DNA from: Chlamydiae bacterium RIFCSPHIGHO2_12_FULL_49_9
GTDB lineage: Bacteria; Chlamydiota; Chlamydiia; Chlamydiales; SM23-39
Direction of reading: 5' to 3'
Assembly: GCA_001794935.1 (NCBI GenBank)
Contig: MGLY01000055.1
Coordinates: 1 to 5,247 of the forward strand
Length of the DNA: 5,247 bases
Below are positions 1 through 3,893 of this stretch, in pieces; the stretch's first letter is position 1; each line of letters opens with the position of its first letter. The position numbers were made by a program, and so were the translations under genes. A model generated the notes under the pieces. That model worked only from the letters and a program-made list of their open reading frames with translations, was not told where the DNA came from and did not search any database.

Positions 1-387
1 AGCGGGGCCATACTGCTCGCGGGCCATTTTTTCATCAAAATCGTCGCCGTGGACGACGAGGTCGATCTTGTAGGCATCGAGGAGTTCTTCTGTGACGCCG
101 AGGGGGCAGTCGATGACGATTTCATCGACATAGCGGCATGCGGCGATGACCGCTGCTCTCTCATCGAGATGGTAGACAGGGCGTCTTTTGTACGATTCGA
201 CCGTTTCGTCGCTAAGAACGCCTACGATGAGGTAGTCGCCCATGGCTTTTGCTTTTTTGAAAAACTCCACATGACCTGAATGGAAAAGATCGCCCACGAC
301 ATCGACGTAGACGCGAGTTTGTTTTTTAGGCTCTCCAGAGAAGATGGATGAGGTGAGTAGGATGAGGGCGAGCAGGCGCTTGAACAT
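1..387 (-). CDS. Cytidylyltransferase-like protein with N-terminal signal-like segment (3' end beyond window)
   Basis: The visible 129 residues are the N-terminal part of a nucleotidyltransferase of the cytidylyltransferase fold. Residues 26-35 form the first beta strand and residues 36-39 are the HSGH (HxGH) nucleotide-binding signature. GDYLIVGV (50-57), DERAAVI (75-81) and VVHGDD (111-116) follow; the last closely resembles the HGDD segment of eukaryotic-type CTP:phosphoethanolamine cytidylyltransferases. The family joins CTP to a phosphorylated alcohol such as phosphoethanolamine, phosphocholine or glycerol-3-phosphate, normally in the cytosol. The substrate cannot be fixed here, because the C-terminal RTxGIST-like motif lies outside the window. 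Oddly, residues 1-18 (MFKRLLALILLTSSIFSG) look like a signal peptide or membrane anchor, with a Lys-Arg start, a hydrophobic core and then Ser/Gly. No alternative start would remove it without losing the first strand, and AAGGAG lies 7 nt before the ATG. The gene starts 31 bp after epmA on the same strand, so it is probably third in the efp operon. The fold is sure; substrate and location are open. Confidence 0.85.
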   Translation of the reverse strand, partial: MFKRLLALILLTSSIFSGEPKKQTRVYVDVVGDLFHSGHVEFFKKAKAMGDYLIVGVLSDETVESYKRRPVYHLDERAAVIAACRYVDEIVIDCPLGVTEELLDAYKIDLVVHGDDFDEKMAREQYGPA

Positions 388-394
388 GGGAGGA

Positions 395-400
395 CTCCTT
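395..400 (-). promoter_or_regulatory. Shine-Dalgarno site of the cytidylyltransferase gene
   Basis: On the minus strand AAGGAG is followed by 7 nt and then the ATG at 387. It is the clearest ribosome binding site in the window. It fixes the start codon that includes the hydrophobic N-terminal segment, which argues that this segment is genuinely translated. Confidence 0.7.
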
Positions 401-418
401 GTTGAAGAAAAAACGATA

Positions 419-1327
419 TTATTTTCCCCAACAAAAAGGAAGCACTTCGCCAATTGATTTGCACTTTTGGCGAAGCATGAGGGCGCGATCGACGCCGACA
501 GAGACGCCACAGCAATCGGGCATTCCTTTTTGCATTGCGGATAAAAAGCGCTCGTCGAGTGCGTAGGTCTCTTTATTTGCTGACTTTCGAATGTTGTTTT
601 CCTTGTGAAAGCGGCGTCTTAGTTCGGATGCATTGCAAAGCTCGTGATAGCCGTTGGAGAGCTCGACGCCCTGGTAGTAAATTTCAAAGCGATTGGCTAC
701 AAGCTCCCCATTTTTTTCGGTGACGGAAGCAAGAGCTGCCTCATGGGGAGGATAGTCAGTGAGAACGGTGAGCTCATTTTGGCCGAGCTCGGGCTCGATG
801 AGATGGGTGAGGAGGAAGTGAAGACACGTTTCTCTCGGCCAATCGCGGCCCGTGAGCTCTTGGAGTTTTAAGAGAGGATCCTCGGTGTAGTTGATGCCAA
901 CTTGGGAGAAAGCTGCGCGGTAAGAGAGGATGCGGACAGGAAGAGAGCCTAAGAAGAGAGAGAGAAATGCAGCGGTCTCCTCGATCATTTGGAGAAGGGT
1001 GAAATGAAGCCGATACCACTCGGCCATTGTGAACTCGGGGTTGTGAAGGCGTCCCCGTTCATTTTTGCGAAAGACGTGGCCGAGAAAGTAGATGTCGCCG
1101 GAGCCGAGGGCGAGAAGGCGTTTCATCGCGTATTCGGGAGAGGTGTGGAGGAAACCTTTTTCCGTGTCGGAGACTTGGGCAGAGATCACATCGATATTGG
1201 AATCGATCGGAGCATAGGGGGAGAGGGCGCAAGGGTCGACTTCGAGAACGTTTCTGGAAGAGAAGAAGGCGCGGGCCTCTTTGAGGAGATGGGCCCGCTG
1301 TCTAATATTAATTAACGCGGGAGACAT
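419..1327 (-). CDS. epmA: EpmA: EF-P (R)-beta-lysine ligase (PoxA/GenX, LysRS paralogue)
   Basis: This is a class II lysyl-tRNA synthetase paralogue that activates (R)-beta-lysine with ATP and ligates it to the conserved lysine of EF-P in the cytosol. The 302 residues cover only the catalytic core. There is no N-terminal anticodon-binding domain, which separates it from true LysRS; E. coli EpmA is 325 aa. Visible landmarks are HTSPEYAMKRLL (61-72), motif 2 FRKNERGRLHNPEFTMAEWY (86-105), RFEIYYQGVELSNGYHEL (213-230, substrate pocket) and motif 3 GVSVGVDRALML (274-285) with its ATP-binding arginine. In motif 3 a serine (276) sits where E. coli has Ala298, a residue reported to discriminate beta- from alpha-lysine. 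The ATG lies inside the 3' end of efp (20-bp overlap) with no clear Shine-Dalgarno, so translation probably depends on coupling to efp. No epmB (lysine 2,3-aminomutase) is present in the window, so the beta-lysine source must be elsewhere. Confidence 0.95.
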   Translation of the reverse strand: MSPALINIRQRAHLLKEARAFFSSRNVLEVDPCALSPYAPIDSNIDVISAQVSDTEKGFLHTSPEYAMKRLLALGSGDIYFLGHVFRKNERGRLHNPEFTMAEWYRLHFTLLQMIEETAAFLSLFLGSLPVRILSYRAAFSQVGINYTEDPLLKLQELTGRDWPRETCLHFLLTHLIEPELGQNELTVLTDYPPHEAALASVTEKNGELVANRFEIYYQGVELSNGYHELCNASELRRRFHKENNIRKSANKETYALDERFLSAMQKGMPDCCGVSVGVDRALMLRQKCKSIGEVLPFCWGK

Positions 1328-1877
1328 ATTCGCAGGTGCGGGTGTCCACTTTGACCTTTTCCCCTTCTTCTACGAAGATGGGAACCTGGATCTTGGCGCC
1401 GGTTTCAGTTGTCGCAGGCTTGAGCACACGGCCAGACGCAGTGTCGCCGCGAATGCCCGGAGCGGTTTCTGTGATCTTCATTTCCATGAAGGTTGGGGGA
1501 TTGAGCTCGATGGGAGACCCTTTGTAGAAGACGATTCGGTAGATGACCTCTTCCATGAGCCACTGCTGGTTATTGCCGATGAGCTCGTTTGAGATCGTGA
1601 TCTGATCGAAAGTCTTTTCGTCCATGAAGACGGCGCCATCGGATTCTTTGTAAAGGAAGCGCATTTCAAATTCTTCGATGTCGGCGAGGTCGATTTTTTC
1701 ACCCGATTTATAGGTTCTTTCAACGACCCTTCCATTGATCATATTTTTCATTTTGATCCGGTTGAAGGCTTGTCCTTTCCCCGGCTTGACGAACTCGTTT
1801 CCTACTATGAGGTAGGGTTCTTTATCTACCTCGACTTTCATACCGCCGCGGATTTCACTTGTGCTTACCGATGCCAT
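1308..1877 (-). CDS. efp: Elongation factor P
   Basis: EF-P binds between the ribosomal P and E sites and promotes peptide bond formation at consecutive prolines. The protein is complete at 189 aa (E. coli 188) and aligns end to end. It has the N-terminal KOW-like domain with the loop EFVKPGKGQAF (28-38), in which Lys34 is the residue that EpmA modifies. The central OB domain follows, and then the C-terminal OB domain with GDTASGRVLKPATTETGA (about 144-161) and the family ending VDTRTCEYVSRV. The EpmA-type lysine loop agrees with epmA lying directly downstream on the same strand, overlapping by 20 bp. The start is the ATG at 1877; a short TAAGG lies just 3 nt upstream, closer than ideal. As I recall, chlamydial genomes carry two EF-P paralogues. 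This position, divergent from amn, matches the one called efp2 in C. trachomatis. Identification is secure; the paralogue assignment rests on synteny. Confidence 0.97.
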   Translation of the reverse strand: MASVSTSEIRGGMKVEVDKEPYLIVGNEFVKPGKGQAFNRIKMKNMINGRVVERTYKSGEKIDLADIEEFEMRFLYKESDGAVFMDEKTFDQITISNELIGNNQQWLMEEVIYRIVFYKGSPIELNPPTFMEMKITETAPGIRGDTASGRVLKPATTETGAKIQVPIFVEEGEKVKVDTRTCEYVSRVN

Positions 1878-1908
1878 GAGCCTTAACCATTTGAGTTTAA
1901 AGAGGGGA

Positions 1909-1938
1909 ATTATGGGTGTTTTACCCTTTTTAAGGCAA
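1909..1938 (-). promoter_or_regulatory. Candidate sigma70-type promoter of the efp-epmA-cytidylyltransferase operon
   Basis: On the minus strand TTGCCT (1933-1938, four of six to TTGACA) is followed after 18 nt by CATAAT (1909-1914, five of six to TATAAT). Transcription would start near 1902, giving a leader of about 25 nt before the efp ATG. No other promoter is evident before the two downstream genes, so this one probably serves all three. This is pattern matching only. Confidence 0.45.
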
Positions 1939-1941
1939 CGA

Positions 1942-1970
1942 TGGATTTTTAGGGGCTGTATAGGTAAAAT
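1942..1970 (+). promoter_or_regulatory. Candidate promoter of the AMP nucleosidase gene
   Basis: TAAAAT (1965-1970, five of six to TATAAT) lies 17 nt after TGGATT (1942-1947, only three of six to TTGACA). The predicted start, about seven bases downstream, would fall within a few bases of the ATG at 1979 and give an essentially leaderless message. That fits the absence of any Shine-Dalgarno in the usual position. The weak -35 keeps confidence low. Confidence 0.28.
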
Positions 1971-1978
1971 AGCCCATT

Positions 1979-2773
1979 ATGGAACAAAATCCCCAGGAAG
2001 CGGAGATTGCCCGCCAGACCCTCGAGCGCTACTCAGGATGCGAGGCGAATCAATTTCGCTCAAATTTAATTTTGACAAACTTCCCTCGCTACGTCGAATA
2101 TTTCGCCGAGACGAGAAAGATACCCATTTTTGAGGGGTCGATGTTTAAAGTCGCCCACTCGGAAATGGATGATGTGAGCATCCTCGACTTTAAGATCGGC
2201 TCACCTGCGGCAGCATTAGTTGTCGATGTCTGCTCCTTTTTGCCCATTCGCGCGAGCATTCTGCTCGGCATGTGCGGGGGCCTAAGAAGAAGATATCAGG
2301 TGGGTGACTATCTCGTTCCGGTGGCCTCGATTCGAGGAGAGGGGACATCTGATTTTTATTTTCCGCTGGAGGTGCCCGCGCTTGCGAACTTTCTCATGCA
2401 AAGAGCGGTCACTGAAGTATTGGACAGGAAGGGATCGACCTATCACATCGGCATTACCTATACGACGAACATGCGCTTTTGGGAGTTCAACGAAGAGTTC
2501 AAGACGAGACTCAAAATGAGCAAAGCCCAAGGGATCGAGATGGAGTGCGCGACCCTTTTTGCGGCGAGCTACAAGAGAAAGTTCACTTTGGGAGCGCTTC
2601 TTCTCGTGTCAGATCTTCCTTTAAATCAAGATGGGATCAAAACGAAAGAGGGGTCCAAGAGCGTCTTCGATCGCTATACGCAAGACCACGTCGAAAAGGG
2701 AATTGAGATCCTGAAGGTGGCAAGAGAAATGCAGGCGAAGAGAGTCAAGGGCGCGTATCACCGAAACTTGTGA
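1979..2773 (+). CDS. amn: AMP nucleosidase-like protein (short, chlamydial type)
   Basis: A member of the purine nucleoside phosphorylase/uridine phosphorylase superfamily, annotated in this family as hydrolysing AMP to adenine and ribose 5-phosphate in the cytosol. Family features are ILLGMCGGLRRRYQVGDYLV (94-113, GMCGG at 97-101 near the phosphate/ribose site), IRGEGTSDFYFP (118-129), TTNMRFWEF (162-170), the IEMECATLFAAS segment (186-197, substrate-binding glutamate region) and VSDLP (210-214), where Asp212 is the expected general acid. At 264 aa it is little more than the catalytic domain. E. coli Amn is about 484 aa with an extra N-terminal domain that takes part in its regulation, and that domain is missing here. 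The ATG at 1979 is the first start after an in-frame stop at 1970-1972, and QEAEIARQTLERYSG right after it looks like the family N-terminus. It is divergent from efp (101-bp spacer) and overlaps the convergent downstream gene by 29 bp. The true substrate, AMP or another purine nucleoside such as a futalosine-type compound, is uncertain. Confidence 0.88.
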   Translation: MEQNPQEAEIARQTLERYSGCEANQFRSNLILTNFPRYVEYFAETRKIPIFEGSMFKVAHSEMDDVSILDFKIGSPAAALVVDVCSFLPIRASILLGMCGGLRRRYQVGDYLVPVASIRGEGTSDFYFPLEVPALANFLMQRAVTEVLDRKGSTYHIGITYTTNMRFWEFNEEFKTRLKMSKAQGIEMECATLFAASYKRKFTLGALLLVSDLPLNQDGIKTKEGSKSVFDRYTQDHVEKGIEILKVAREMQAKRVKGAYHRNL

Positions 2774-3842
2774 TATACCGAGATTTCATCGCATCTCTTA
2801 AAAAGCGGCCAAATTGCTCGCCGTGAACACGCGCCAGTTCAGCCAATTTATTGCCCGCTTCTGTGAAGTATAGCAATTCATTTGTCAGCGTGTATTTTTT
2901 ATAAGAAAGGGCAGCGAGGCCATGAAGGGCCCCTGGATGGGTTGGATCGGTCTCCAGCACGCGACGATAGGCGTCTGTCCCCTGAACAAAGGCAGATTCT
3001 TTTTTATAAGTGAAAAAAATTCTCTCATAAACGATGCCTCTGGCAAGCCAATATTCGAGCAGGCTGCCGAGAGAATTTTCATTGATGACAAGAAGCCTGA
3101 TGCAGCAGTCCAAACATTCAGGATTTTTCGTTAAAATGCGGTTGATAAAATATAAAAAGGAATTGGCCTCTTCCAAAGGCACTTCCAAGATCCCCTCAAT
3201 CTCGACAGTCTCTGAACTTGTTGGTTCGCATAAGGATTCTATCCGCGAAGTATTAAAAATGCCAAGTCGATCGATGGCGCTGATCCTGCTTTCTCGCAAC
3301 TTTTTAAAATAATCGGCGAGAGCGGCGAGATTGTTTTTTTCCGCCAATTGTTGCATGAAACTGGCAATTCTGGCGCCGCGCTCAAGAAACTCCAGAGCGA
3401 TCAAGTTGTTTTTACCCTCCGCATATTGGTCAAATATGCGGATCACCAGATCCCAGGCGATGAAATTGATCCAGGTTTTTTTTTGGGTCAAAAGGAGAGC
3501 GTATTGATAGGCCTTTTCGAGTCTTCCGTTTTGACGCTCGGATAGAGCCAGGGCGTGGATTGCAGGAGAAAAATTGGGATGTTCTTTAAAAATCCGCTCG
3601 TGAATTTTTCTCGCTGTAGCATCGTCGGAGAGCTCCGCTTGCAGCATTGAGAGATGACGGGACTTCCCCGTTTCGGGATGTCTTTTCAGAAACTCCAAAG
3701 CTTCGGCCGGAGTATCAATCAGCTCGCGGATTACATATTGGTAGAGGAAGGCTTCTTTAGGGCCCATTTCTACCGTTAGAGAAATCCTTTGAGGAGGAAT
3801 GTCAGCAGCCCAGGCTCTGGTAGCTAAAGATACAGCAGTCAT
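2745..3842 (-). CDS. Hypothetical, probably exported, TPR-like helical protein
   Basis: I do not recognise this 365-aa protein. It is mostly predicted helix with TPR-like stretches. One pair is at about 62-120 (SRHLSMLQAELSDDATARKI, then FSPAIHALALSERQNGRLEKAYQYALLL) and another is at about 285-318 (GTDAYRRVLETDPTHPGALHGLAALSY), which has typical repeat spacing with D-P-x-x-P-x-A. The first 12 residues (MTAVSLATRAWA) end in an AxA-type signal peptidase site before ADIPP. The hydrophobic part is unusually short for a signal peptide, however, and contains an arginine. An in-frame stop at 3855-3857 excludes a longer in-frame start. A cysteine cluster sits at Cys243, Cys246 and Cys247 (ECLDCC), with another at Cys205. 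It lies between mfd and amn, where C. trachomatis has alaS-tktB as I remember it, and it is more A/T-rich than its neighbours. No Shine-Dalgarno precedes the ATG. A scaffold or envelope-assembly role is only a guess from the TPR character. Confidence 0.75.
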   Translation of the reverse strand: MTAVSLATRAWAADIPPQRISLTVEMGPKEAFLYQYVIRELIDTPAEALEFLKRHPETGKSRHLSMLQAELSDDATARKIHERIFKEHPNFSPAIHALALSERQNGRLEKAYQYALLLTQKKTWINFIAWDLVIRIFDQYAEGKNNLIALEFLERGARIASFMQQLAEKNNLAALADYFKKLRESRISAIDRLGIFNTSRIESLCEPTSSETVEIEGILEVPLEEANSFLYFINRILTKNPECLDCCIRLLVINENSLGSLLEYWLARGIVYERIFFTYKKESAFVQGTDAYRRVLETDPTHPGALHGLAALSYKKYTLTNELLYFTEAGNKLAELARVHGEQFGRFLRDAMKSRYITSFGDTRP

Positions 3843-3853
3843 AATTTTAAGGA

Positions 3854-3859
3854 ATTATA
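3854..3859 (-). promoter_or_regulatory. Candidate -10 box of the TPR-like gene
   Basis: A perfect TATAAT lies on the minus strand 11 nt before the ATG at 3842. Initiation would be near 3847, leaving a leader of about 5 nt. The matching -35 position (3877-3882) reads CAAAGA, a poor match that falls inside the palindrome at 3874-3891. In an A/T-rich spacer a TATAAT can arise by chance. Confidence 0.35.
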
Positions 3860-3873
3860 AATACAACATTGCA

Positions 3874-3891
3874 TTTTCTTTGCAAAGAAAA
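3874..3891. repeat. Perfect 18-bp palindrome between mfd and the TPR-like gene
   Basis: The sequence TTTTCTTTG (3874-3882) is followed directly by its exact reverse complement CAAAGAAAA (3883-3891). It starts 2 bp beyond the mfd stop codon. As an RNA hairpin it would be a weak A/U-rich stem of about seven pairs around a UGCA loop. No T-run follows on either strand, so it is a poor terminator. A symmetric protein-binding site over the -35 region of the downstream gene is an alternative. Confidence 0.6.
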
Positions 3892-3893
3892 AT

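Noticed and set aside
222..515. Minus-strand open frame bridging the end of epmA and the start of the cytidylyltransferase gene
   Set aside because: It is in another frame of both real genes and is rich in Ser and Arg, as expected from out-of-frame reading.
989..1592. Two plus-strand open frames of about 100 codons opposite epmA and efp
   Set aside because: Both are antisense to confidently identified genes, and their translations show no family resemblance.
1914..1931. Short hairpin GGGT-GTTTT-ACCC followed by TTTTT, resembling an intrinsic terminator on the plus strand
   Set aside because: The stem is only four pairs and no plus-strand gene precedes it; it lies in the spacer of the efp promoter candidate.
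1861..2133. Plus-strand open frame crossing the efp-amn spacer
   Set aside because: It runs through promoter candidates and overlaps the conserved amn N-terminus in another frame; no domain is visible.
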